From assembly GCA_040881785.1 (NCBI GenBank), contig JBBECO010000111.1, forward strand, positions 1 through 28,906: a stretch of 28,906 bases of DNA, given 5' to 3'. Both the position numbers and the translations under genes were made by a program. The notes under the pieces were generated by a model. That model was not told the DNA's origin. It searched no databases and saw only the letters and a program-made list of their open reading frames with translations. Positions within the stretch are counted from its first letter, which is position 1. Every line of letters begins with the position of its first letter. Source of the stretch: JACDCA01 sp040881785. Lineage in GTDB: Bacteria; Acidobacteriota; Vicinamibacteria; Vicinamibacterales; 2-12-FULL-66-21. Below, in pieces: positions 16,710 through 26,100 of this stretch.

Positions 16710-17621
16710 TTACCTGGCCTTCATCAATTTCTCGCGCACGGAAAGGTACTTGTAGAGCGCGTGATCGAGCGGCGCGGAGGTATCGATCAGCGTGTAGTCG
16801 ATTCGCGCCGCCTTGCACCGCTCCGAGATCGCCTCGATGTGCTCGCGGACCAGCGCGCGGTATTCGTCGCGCAGCGCGTACGGGACGATCGGAATCTGCT
16901 CGCCGCTTTCGAGGTCTTCGAAGGCCGAGGCCTCGGCGAAGTCGAACTCGAGCTCGGCGCGGTCCAGCACGTGGAACACGATCAGGTCGTTCCCCCGGAA
17001 CCGGAGCGGACCGAGCGCCTCCACGATGGCGTCCGGCTCTTCGTACAGATCCGAGATCAGCACGAGCATACCCTTGCGTCCGAAGTGCTCCGCCATCTTG
17101 TGGAGCGGCACCGTCAGGTTGCCCGGCTTCGACGGCTGCAGCCGGTCGAGCACGTGCAGCACCGTTTCCATGTGCTTGGCCGACGGGGGCACGTGTTCCA
17201 CGATCTCGTCGTCAAAGGCGACCAGCCCGACGCGGTCACGCTGCCGGTGCACCAGGTACGTCAGGCAGCCCGCCAGCATCTTTGCGTACTCGAGCTTGGT
17301 CACGCCGGCGCTGCCGAAGCCCATCGACTTCGACACGTCCATCAAGACCGAGAAGTTCGCGTTCGAGTCGGCTTCGTACTCCTTTATATAGAACCGGTCC
17401 GTGCGCGCGAACAGCCGCCAGTCCACCCGCCGGATGTCGTCCCCGGGCACGTAGCCACGGTGTTCGGCGAAATCCACCGAGGCGCCGAAGACATTGGTCC
17501 GGTGCAGGCCGTTGATGAGGCCGTCCACGACCGAGCGGGCGACGAGCTCGAGGTTCCCGATCCGGGCGAGGACCCTGGGATCCACGAAGCGCGCGCCGGG
17601 GATTGAGGACGTAGAGATCAT
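16710..17621 (-). CDS. DUF58 protein (VWA-like, MoxR partner)
   Basis: The protein is 303 aa from ATG 17621. It carries the DUF58 block FAEHRGYVPGDDIRRVDWR and the following ARTDRFYIKEYEADSN (about 50-87). A VWA-like core has DVSKS (about 93-98) as its metal-site motif, and LVLISDLYEEPDAI lies near residue 190. No signal peptide or membrane helix is visible, so it is cytoplasmic, unlike longer DUF58 proteins with two N-terminal helices. DUF58 genes follow MoxR genes in most bacteria and probably act as adaptor or substrate for the ATPase at the membrane. Its stop codon lies 2 nt before the start of the BatA-like gene. Confidence 0.92.
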   Translation of the reverse strand: MISTSSIPGARFVDPRVLARIGNLELVARSVVDGLINGLHRTNVFGASVDFAEHRGYVPGDDIRRVDWRLFARTDRFYIKEYEADSNANFSVLMDVSKSMGFGSAGVTKLEYAKMLAGCLTYLVHRQRDRVGLVAFDDEIVEHVPPSAKHMETVLHVLDRLQPSKPGNLTVPLHKMAEHFGRKGMLVLISDLYEEPDAIVEALGPLRFRGNDLIVFHVLDRAELEFDFAEASAFEDLESGEQIPIVPYALRDEYRALVREHIEAISERCKAARIDYTLIDTSAPLDHALYKYLSVREKLMKAR

Positions 17622-17656
17622 CGTCGAATTCCAGACCCGCTCACTGCCACGAATCT

Positions 17657-17726
17657 ACCGCTGAGAACGCAGAGGACGCCGAGATCCTTATTTAGGAGTC
17701 TCTGCGGGCTCTGCGGCCTCTGCGGT
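17657..17726. repeat. Large inverted repeat between MoxR and DUF58 genes
   Basis: Arms at 17657-17688 (ACCGCTGAGAACGCAGAGGA and following) and 17694-17726 pair over about 32 nt with several mismatches, around a TATTT loop. The right arm repeats CTCTGCGG. There is no T-run after the stem, so a classic terminator is not indicated. It splits the MoxR/DUF58 pair, which is usually tightly linked. Confidence 0.8.
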
Positions 17727-17752
17727 GAACGTGTGACGGCAGTGCGCATGTG

Positions 17753-18784
<1,032 letters not shown>

Positions 18785-18800
18785 GAGTGTGTCCGTCTGC

Positions 18801-19604
18801 CTACCGTGTTAATCCGTAAATGAAATAATTCACGCCGAACTTGTACGCTTCGTTGGAAAAGTCCACCGGGTCCAGCCCCGTATCGGAATATTCCCAGTAC
18901 TCGCCGAGGTCGTTGTCGCGGTTGGCGATCGCGAGGAGCCGCTTGGCCGGATCGTTGTCTTCGAAGATGCCCCAGTAGGTCGGCGCGGCGTACTGGCTGT
19001 ACGAGATCAGGAAGTCCAGCGTCTTGATCTCGAAGAAGCTGTTGAAGATCTGATGCCTGACGTCGAGCTGCTGGAACCGGTGCTCTGGCAGCACCTGCCG
19101 CATCTGCTCCTCGAGGTTCCACCAGTCGTTGCCGCGGAAGTCGTCCACGATGAGGAACCCGCCCTTGAGCAGGTACGTGCGCAGGCCCGCCGCTTCCTCG
19201 TCGCTCATCGACCATTGCCCCGGTTCCGAGAGATACGCGATCGGGTGATTCATCAGCTCCGGGTCGTCGAGCGAGTAGATGTTCGAACCGTCCACGTGCG
19301 GGCCGACCGTGGTCAGATCGTTGAGGATCTTCATCATGTGGAGGTCGGCCGTCGGGTAGTCGTGCGCCCAGCCCGGCTCGCGCCCGCCGCCGCGACGGCC
19401 GAAACCGCCGAAGCTCGTGGCGTAGCGCAGTCGGACGAACGCCAGCCGGCCGTCGTAGCCGATGTTGACGCCGTCGTAGTTCTGCGGCGCACGCCGGCGG
19501 GAGAAGTCGCCCGGCCGCTGGGCGCCGCGCCCCTGCGCGAAGACGGCGGCGGCAGCGCTCGCGGTCGCGACGATCAGAACGAGCGTCAGCAGGCGCTTCC
19601 TCAT
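18801..19604 (-). CDS. DUF4159 secreted protein
   Basis: The protein is 267 aa with a signal peptide (MRKRLLTLVLIVATASAAAA, cleavage near VFAQ). The body matches DUF4159: RLAFVRLRYA near 53, DPELMNHPIAYL near 115, then LLKGGFLIVDDFRG and an aromatic-rich end with YWEYSDTG and KFGVNYFIYGLTR. The fold resembles the amidotransferase-like domains found in the VWA neighbours. It has no known enzyme activity and is a regular member of MoxR/VWA clusters. Its ATG overlaps the stop of the preceding gene by four bases (ATGA at 19604-19601), indicating coupled translation. Confidence 0.9.
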   Translation of the reverse strand: MRKRLLTLVLIVATASAAAAVFAQGRGAQRPGDFSRRRAPQNYDGVNIGYDGRLAFVRLRYATSFGGFGRRGGGREPGWAHDYPTADLHMMKILNDLTTVGPHVDGSNIYSLDDPELMNHPIAYLSEPGQWSMSDEEAAGLRTYLLKGGFLIVDDFRGNDWWNLEEQMRQVLPEHRFQQLDVRHQIFNSFFEIKTLDFLISYSQYAAPTYWGIFEDNDPAKRLLAIANRDNDLGEYWEYSDTGLDPVDFSNEAYKFGVNYFIYGLTR

Positions 19605-20650
19605 TTCCCTTTCCCCTCGATCGCGCGGATCTCCCGGGTCTTGCGCGCGAGATCGATCAGCAGTGTCTCGAGCTCGGCGGCGTACTGCGCCGGCGGCATG
19701 CTGGCCTTCATCAGCTTGAGCGCCTCGGCACGGCGTTCGAGGTCGCGCCGCTCCTCATACAGCTTCCGCAGCGCCGGGTCCTCGGGCAGTTTCAGGTCTT
19801 CGGCCGCGGCGCCGAGCGAGAGGATGGCCGCGCGGCTGCCGTCCTTGCCGTTGACCGCCGGCTCCAGGCTGCCTTCGCCGTCGCCGCCGTCCTCGAGCAT
19901 CGCGCGCTCGGTCAGCATCACGCCGCGCTGCTCGTAGGCCCGGGCGACGTCGCTTTTTGCCGCGTTGAACGCCTCGAGGATCGAGACGCGGCGGTTCTTG
20001 TCGGCATCAGCGGCATCGCTCGCCAGCGCGTCGATGAAGTAGCCGCCAAAGAGCGTCGCGAACTTCTCGGCGCCGCTGCGCGTGGCGGTCACGATCACGC
20101 GGCCGGGAGCGGCCAGCGCCTCGATGAACGGGCCGCTGGCACTCGCCGAGTTCACGAAGACGACGTTCCGCGTGCCGAATCCGTTGAGGATGGCGCCGAA
20201 CTCCCCGGCCGTCATGTCGGGTCCGGGCAGGTTGAACTTCGCCACCTTCCCGTCCGACGTGCCATGGCCGATGAGGATGACGAACACCACGTCGTCTTTT
20301 TTCGCGGCGGCGCCGAGCGAGGCGAGCCGCTTTTCGACTTCGACCTTGGTGGCTTTCGCCGTCGCGCGTTTGGCGTCCAGCGCCGGATCTTCGGCGAGAT
20401 AAAGGATGCGCTCGCGGGGAATGGCGAGCCGTTCGCTCGCGTGGTCCACGAGCGAGGCCGCCCACCGCCGGAACGTCTCGGCGTGTTCCGGCTCGCCGCC
20501 GAGCCCCACGATCACCGCGACGTGCACATCCTGCGCGGCCGCGGGGGCAGCCGAAAGCAGGAGCGCGAAGATCACCAGCCCGACGCGTCCGACGCGCTCA
20601 CCGCGCCCGCCCTTCAGGTCGGGCGTCCAGCGGAACGGCCAGGCGCTCAA
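19601..20650 (-). CDS. Secreted caspase/legumain-fold (C13-like) protein with Ser in place of Cys
   Basis: I place the start at a TTG (20650-20648) that overlaps the upstream stop as TTGA, giving 349 aa. No ATG or other good start precedes the hydrophobic stretch GLVIFALLLSAAPAAA, and upstream in-frame sequence lies over the VWA gene. The peptidase-fold core has VVFVILIGHGTSDG with H129, and FVNSASASGPFIEAL where active members have Asp-Ala-Cys-x-Ser-Gly. The nucleophile position reads Ser170, so classical cysteine protease activity is unlikely. RSGAEKFATLFGGYFIDAL follows, and the C-terminus is charged and helical. The codons for TPDLKGG come from a REP-like palindrome, so the start region may have been rebuilt by that element. 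Confidence 0.75.
   Translation of the reverse strand: MSAWPFRWTPDLKGGRGERVGRVGLVIFALLLSAAPAAAQDVHVAVIVGLGGEPEHAETFRRWAASLVDHASERLAIPRERILYLAEDPALDAKRATAKATKVEVEKRLASLGAAAKKDDVVFVILIGHGTSDGKVAKFNLPGPDMTAGEFGAILNGFGTRNVVFVNSASASGPFIEALAAPGRVIVTATRSGAEKFATLFGGYFIDALASDAADADKNRRVSILEAFNAAKSDVARAYEQRGVMLTERAMLEDGGDGEGSLEPAVNGKDGSRAAILSLGAAAEDLKLPEDPALRKLYEERRDLERRAEALKLMKASMPPAQYAAELETLLIDLARKTREIRAIEGKGK
20605..20624. repeat. REP-like palindrome inside the start region of the C13-like gene
   Basis: GCCCGCCCTTCAGGTCGGGC differs by one base from the intergenic copy at 14628-14647. It is read on the minus strand as part of the N-terminal region before the signal peptide core. Confidence 0.85.
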
Positions 20651-23004
20651 GCCAATCCCGCCCTTCGGCGCAGCGCCCACTCGCCGCCCATCAGTCCCAG
20701 CAACAGCAGCAGGACGATCGGCATGTGCCACAGCTCGCGCTCTTCGACCGTCGTGACGCCGCGGCCGGTGTACTGCAGATCCTCGGGCAGCCCGGCGACG
20801 GTGGACGCCGTGTAGAAGCGCCCGCCGGTCTCGTCGGCGATCCGCTCGAGCCGCCCCGCCTGCATCGTGGCGTCGAAATACTCCGCGTCGCTCGGCACGA
20901 CGCGCACCTGCGTGATGCTGCGGCCGATCGTGCCGCCGGCGCGCTGCGCCTCGACCCGCACCGTGTACAGCCCTTCGGCCTTCGGCGTGAAGCTCGCCTG
21001 ATACTCCCCGTTCCGCTCGCCGGACCACAGCACGGGCACGTCGTGCTCGCCGTCGGGCCCGCTCACGAACGCCGCCACCGTCGCGTCATTCAGCTCGACG
21101 AACGCAGGATCCACGACGTCGGCGATCAGCGTCACCATCTCGCCGGGCTCCACGCGGTCCGAGACCGTGTGGACGTCCACCGTGTCCGGCACGTCGTCCA
21201 CGAGCCACCGCAGCATCTGCCGCCAGTAGTTCTCGTGCGTCTGGTCTTCGAGCGACATCGTGGCGTGCATCTGCCACAGCCAGGAGTCCTGAACCATCTG
21301 CGCGATCGCCTTGCCGCGCCCGTACCGCTGCGCCGCGAGCACGACCTGCTCGCGACGACGATCGTCGCTCCCGCTGAGCAGCACGGTCGCGCCCGGCTTC
21401 ACCGCACGCACGGGGTTCACGCTCGTCAGCTGGGGCAGCTCCGGCCACCGGTCGGCCGAGGCGGCCTCACTCGGAGCAATCTGTGTGACCGCGTGCGACG
21501 CGCCGGCACGCGTCGGGCGCACGGTGAGATAGGCCGGCGGGTTGTCGCCGTCCGCGGTGCGCACCGCGCGGTCGAGCACCACCGGCAGCACGTCGGCGAC
21601 CGGCGTGCCCGCGTAGCCCCCCTCGGCAAACGCCCGCGGACCGCCCACCATCAACACGCCGCCGCCGCGCCGTTCGACGAACTCCGCGATCATCCGCAGC
21701 TGATCGCCCGAGAACGCCGAGGCCTCGACGTTGCTGAGGATCAGCCCGCGATACCCGAACAGCTCCTCGCGCGTCTTCGGGAACCCCCCGAGCAGATGTT
21801 CGGGATCGTCCACGCCGATCCGGGTGAACTTGTTTTCCGCCGTGCGCTGCAGCGTGACGACCTCGAGGTTCTTGTCGTCCTTCACCGCCTGACGGATGAA
21901 CTTCATTTCGAACCGCGGCTCACCCTCGTAGTGCAGGATCCGCTCGCGGCGGTCGACGACATCCACCATCGCCTCGCGCGCGTTGTTCTGCGCGATCACC
22001 TCTCCCTGGCGCGGGGTGATCCGGAACTTCAGCACGCGGGCGCCGGCATCTGACGCCATCACGCGGACGCGGACCGCCGCCGGCTCGCCGTCCGCCGGCA
22101 GCTTCACCGTCTGCGACCCGACGATGCGCCCGCCGTCCTCGACGTCCAGATTCACCGTCTCGCCGGCGTAGCCGGTATGACGTACGACGGCGTCGACGAG
22201 CAGCGACGTCCCCTTCAGCGCCCGCCGCGGTGTCGTCACGCGGTCCACCTGGATGTCGCGCGCAAGACGGTCTTCCCCGACACCCACCGTGAAGACGGGC
22301 AACGCGGCGGCCTTCATGCCCAGCAACGCATCGGTCAGGGCGGCGTCGGTCGTGTCGGCGCCGTCGGAGACCAGCACGACACCGGCCAGCGGCAGGCCGG
22401 CCAGTTCCTGACGGACGCCGTCGAGCGCGGCGCCCAGCTTCGTCTGCGCCCCGGCGAAGGTCAGCTCTTCTGGCGCCGCCAGGCGCGCGGCCGTTGACGA
22501 GAATCGGAACGTGCGCAGGACGAAACGGTCCGACAGGGATTGCAGCAGGCCGCTCGCAGGGTCCGCGAATTGCTGCCGGGCGTACGCGCCGCGCGTCGCC
22601 CCACCGGACTCCCCCTCCTCCGCGCCCGCATCGTCGATCTGCATGCTCCGGGAGTCGTCGATGAGGACCGCGAGGAAGTTCTGCTGCGCGACGGCCGCCT
22701 TGACCACGAGCACCGGGCGGAAGAGGCAGAGGGCGACGAGCGCGATCAGCCCCAGGCGGAGCGACAGCAGGAGGGAAGGGCGGGGGATAAACCCCCGCCC
22801 CACACGAAGGGGCTCTCTCGACTGTGCGGGGCGGGGGTTCATCCCCCGCTGGCTCCCCCAGTAACTCACCACCACAGCCGCGGCCCCGATGAGCGCGACC
22901 GCCAGTGCGACGTACGAACCGGTGGTCGGCGCGAAACGGAACTCTCCCTGCTGGAACACAACGGGTCGGTATTCGAACAGGAGGCGGAAGAGCGTTTCGA
23001 GCAA
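20647..23004 (-). CDS. VWA and amidotransferase-fold membrane protein (first gene of the cluster)
   Basis: The protein is 785 aa from a TTG at 23004-23002, preceded by GGAG with a 5-nt spacer, and no ATG fits better. Helices lie at about 30-48 and 80-100 and at the C-terminus (about 762-780). A VWA domain starts near residue 110 with the metal-site motif DDSRS (116-120) and VVLVSDGADT. An Ig-like region and a class I amidotransferase-like fold follow (about 375-600, with VERRGGGVLMVGGPRAFAEG). The usual Cys nucleophile is not evident, so no glutaminase activity is proposed. The loop between the first helices (residues about 51-77) is encoded by a palindromic repeat pair. The role is probably a MoxR-dependent envelope complex component. 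It overlaps the next gene by four bases. Confidence 0.88.
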   Translation of the reverse strand: MLETLFRLLFEYRPVVFQQGEFRFAPTTGSYVALAVALIGAAAVVVSYWGSQRGMNPRPAQSREPLRVGRGFIPRPSLLLSLRLGLIALVALCLFRPVLVVKAAVAQQNFLAVLIDDSRSMQIDDAGAEEGESGGATRGAYARQQFADPASGLLQSLSDRFVLRTFRFSSTAARLAAPEELTFAGAQTKLGAALDGVRQELAGLPLAGVVLVSDGADTTDAALTDALLGMKAAALPVFTVGVGEDRLARDIQVDRVTTPRRALKGTSLLVDAVVRHTGYAGETVNLDVEDGGRIVGSQTVKLPADGEPAAVRVRVMASDAGARVLKFRITPRQGEVIAQNNAREAMVDVVDRRERILHYEGEPRFEMKFIRQAVKDDKNLEVVTLQRTAENKFTRIGVDDPEHLLGGFPKTREELFGYRGLILSNVEASAFSGDQLRMIAEFVERRGGGVLMVGGPRAFAEGGYAGTPVADVLPVVLDRAVRTADGDNPPAYLTVRPTRAGASHAVTQIAPSEAASADRWPELPQLTSVNPVRAVKPGATVLLSGSDDRRREQVVLAAQRYGRGKAIAQMVQDSWLWQMHATMSLEDQTHENYWRQMLRWLVDDVPDTVDVHTVSDRVEPGEMVTLIADVVDPAFVELNDATVAAFVSGPDGEHDVPVLWSGERNGEYQASFTPKAEGLYTVRVEAQRAGGTIGRSITQVRVVPSDAEYFDATMQAGRLERIADETGGRFYTASTVAGLPEDLQYTGRGVTTVEERELWHMPIVLLLLLGLMGGEWALRRRAGLA
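22780..22849. repeat. Paired REP-like hairpins read in frame inside the VWA gene
   Basis: Each arm is itself a hairpin: GCGGGGG-ATAAA-CCCCCGC at 22780-22798 and a GCGGGGG/CCCCCGC copy at 22831-22849. The two arms are inverted copies of each other over 22 bp with one mismatch, separated by about 26 bp. On the coding strand they give the twin peptides RGMNPRP and RGFIPRP. This extends a cytoplasmic loop between two membrane helices without breaking the frame. Confidence 0.85.
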
Positions 23005-23197
23005 GGGATCTCCGGTAACGCGGACCTGGTGTCCTGCGTGCGCCGGACACCCTGCGGATTGTATCGCCCTTCGCGTGGCCCGGGCGCCTGCCGCCGTCTT
23101 GTCACACGGGGCGAAAACCGGGACGAGTGGGAGTGCCTACGGCCGGACCGCGGAATCCGTTTACCCCGAACGCCCGGCTGCGCTACGCTCCCGCCTT
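23005..23197. promoter_or_regulatory. Divergent intergenic region between the VWA cluster and the tricorn-like gene
   Basis: This 193-bp region should contain promoters for the nine-gene minus-strand block and for the plus-strand protease. GGAG before TTG 23004 is the only clear translation signal. A weak TTTACC (23159-23164) to TACGCT hexamer pair lies ahead of ATG 23198. No repeat family or small gene was seen here. Confidence 0.3.
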
Positions 23198-26100
23198 ATG
23201 AACAGCATCCGTCTATACGGCTGTGCCGCCGCGGCGGCCGCCGCGGTCATGATCGGCGCCGGCGCCTTCGTGCCGGCCGCGGCGCAGTCCGGCGTCCTCG
23301 GCTATTACCGATTCCCGGCCATTCATCACGATTCCCTGGTCTTCACGGCCGAGGGAGACCTCTGGCACGTCGGCGTCAACGGCGGCGTGGCGCAGCGCCT
23401 GACCACACACGCGGCGGAAGAATCGCGGCCCGCCTTCTCACCTGACGGCCGCACCATCGCCTTCTCGGCCGCCTACGAGGGACCCACGGAGGTGTACACG
23501 CTGTCGCTCGATGGCGGCATCCCCGTCCGTCACACATATGACGGCGCGGCCGCCCTGGTGGTCGGGTGGACGCCGGGCGGCGAGATCCTCTATGCCACGC
23601 GGCGTTTCGCGACCCTGCCGAACACGCAGCTCGTGCGGGTGAACCCGCGGTCGGGGGCGCGGACCCTTGTCCCGCTCGCGCAGGCGAGCGACGGCAGCTA
23701 CGCGGCGAACGGGCGCACGCTGTTCTTCACGCGGCTGGCCTTCCAGGGCAGCTACACGAAGCGGTATCAGGGCGGCACCGCGCAGAACCTCTGGCGCTTC
23801 GCCGACGGTGACCGCGAAGCGACTCCGCTCACGGCCGATTACAAGGGCACGAGCAAGCATCCGATGCCGTGGCACGGGCGCATCTACTTTCTGAGCGACC
23901 GCGACGGCCACATGAACGTCTGGTCGATGGCCGAAGGCGGCGGCGGATTGCAGCAGCACACGCGCCACGACGGCCTCGATGCGCAGTGGCCATCCCTGTC
24001 GAACGGCAGGATCGCCTATCAGCTCGGAGCCGATCTTCGGGTCTACGACATCCAGAACAACCAGGACCGCGCGGTCCCGATCCGTCTCGTCTCCGACTTC
24101 GATCACCTGCGCGAGCGGTGGATCAAGACGCCGATGGAGTGGGTCGCCTCGGCCCACCTCTCCCCCACCGGGGATCGCGTCGTGCTGACCGCCCGCGGAC
24201 AGCTGTTCGTCGCCCCCGCGCAGCAGGGACGGATCGTCGAAGCCACACGCGACAAGACGGTCCGCTACCGGATCGGCCGGTTCTTCCCGGACGGCCAGTC
24301 GCTGCTCACGCTCGGCGACGCGACCGGCGAGGTCGAGTTCTGGCGCGTGCCGGCCAACGGCATCGGCGAATCCGCGCGGCTCACCGACGACGGCCAGGTG
24401 CTGCGCTGGGACGGGATTCCCTCGCCGGACGGCGGCCGCGTCGCTCACTACGACAAGGATCAGCAGCTCTGGATCTACGACGTGGCCTCGAAACGGCAGA
24501 CGCAGGTGGCCAAGTCCGACGAGGGGGGCTTCGACGACGTGCGGTGGTCGCCCGACGGCAAGTGGCTGGCCTACGCCTCCCCCGCCTCGAACTACATGGC
24601 GCGGATTCATCTCTACAGCGTGGACAGCGGACGCTCGACACCGATCACCACGGATCGCTACGACAGCTACTCGCCGGAGTTCAGCCCGGACGGCAAGTGG
24701 CTGTACTTCCTGTCGGATCGCCACTTCGTGTCCGTCGTCCAGAGCCCGTGGGGCTCGCGGCAGCCGGAGCCGTTCTTCGACAAGCAGACGAAGATCTTTC
24801 ACGTCTCGCTGAAACCCGGTGACCGCTCGCCGTTCCAGCCCGACGACGAGCTGTCCGGGCCGACACCGGCGACGGCGACGGACAAGCCGGCAGAAAAGCC
24901 CGGTGAGAAACCTGCACAGAAAGCGGGAGAGAAACCGGCGCTGGAGAAGCCGGCCGCGCCACCCGCGCCGGCGCCCGCGGCTCAGGGCGTCAAGCCCGCG
25001 CCGCCGATCACCGTGGACCTCACCGGGATCGAGACGCGGCTGCTCGAGGTCCCGATCGCGGCCGGCAATTACAGCGACCTCTCCAGCGACGGGAAGCGGC
25101 TCTACTTCTTCTCGCGCGTGGCCGGAGAGCCGCGCCGCGCGCTGCGCACTTTGCCGATCGAGAACAAGGATCCAAAACCCGAGACGTTCATGGAGGACGT
25201 CGCGTCGTACGAGCTCTCGCAGGACCGCAAGAAGCTGCTCGTGCGCAAGGCGCAGGACCTCTTCGTCTTCGACGTCGGGGCCAAGGCGCCCGCCGACACG
25301 ACGAAGCACAAGGTGCCGCTCGGCGACTGGTCGTTCCGCCTGGACCCGCGGGACGAATGGCGCCAGATGTTCACCGAGGCGTGGCGGCTCGAGCGCGACT
25401 ACTTCTACGACCGCGGCATGCACGGGGTGGACTGGCCGGCCGTGAAGGCGAAGTACCTGCCGCTCGTGGACCGCGTCACCGATCGCGCGGAGCTGAGCGA
25501 CATCCTCGCGCAGATGGTCGGCGAGCTGTCGGCGCTGCACATCTTCGTCCGCGGCGGCGATCTGCGCCGCGGCGCCGACCAGGTCCTCCCCGCGTCGCTC
25601 GGCGCCACCTACACGCGCGACGACACGGCCGGCGGCTACCGCGTCGCGCACATCTACCGGTCCGATCCCGACATCCCCGGCGAGCTCGCGCCGCTGGCGC
25701 GGACGGGCGTGGACGTCCGCGAAGGGGATGTCATCGAGACGGTCAACGGCGTGCCGACGCTGTCGGCGCGCGATCTCCACGCCCTGCTGCGCGACCAGGC
25801 CGGCAAGCAGATGCGGCTGCGCGTGAAGCCGAAGGCCGGCGGCGCCGCGCGCGACGTCGTCGTCCTGCCCATCTCGATGGGACGCGAGAACGACCTGCGG
25901 TACGACGAGTGGGAGTACACGCGGCGCCTCGCGGTCGAAAAGGCCACGAACAACCGCATGGGGTACGTGCACCTGCGCGCGATGGGCGGCGGCAACATGA
26001 CCGAATGGCAACGCGAGTTCTACCCGGTGTTCGACCGCGAGGGACTGATCGTCGACGTCCGCCACAACAGCGGCGGCAACATCGACAGCTGGATCCTCGA

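Noticed and set aside
14527..16755. Long plus-strand open frame opposite the BatA-like gene
   Set aside because: Arg/His-rich shadow of a high-GC gene; the minus strand gives clear BatA and VWA motifs.
17657..17726. Intrinsic transcription terminator
   Set aside because: A strong stem but no T-run follows on either strand; DUF58 and BatA genes downstream are likely in the same operon.
20647..23004. Functional glutamine amidotransferase
   Set aside because: The fold-like region is present, but the nucleophile elbow with Cys is not seen (VGGPRAFAEGG), so activity is not supported.
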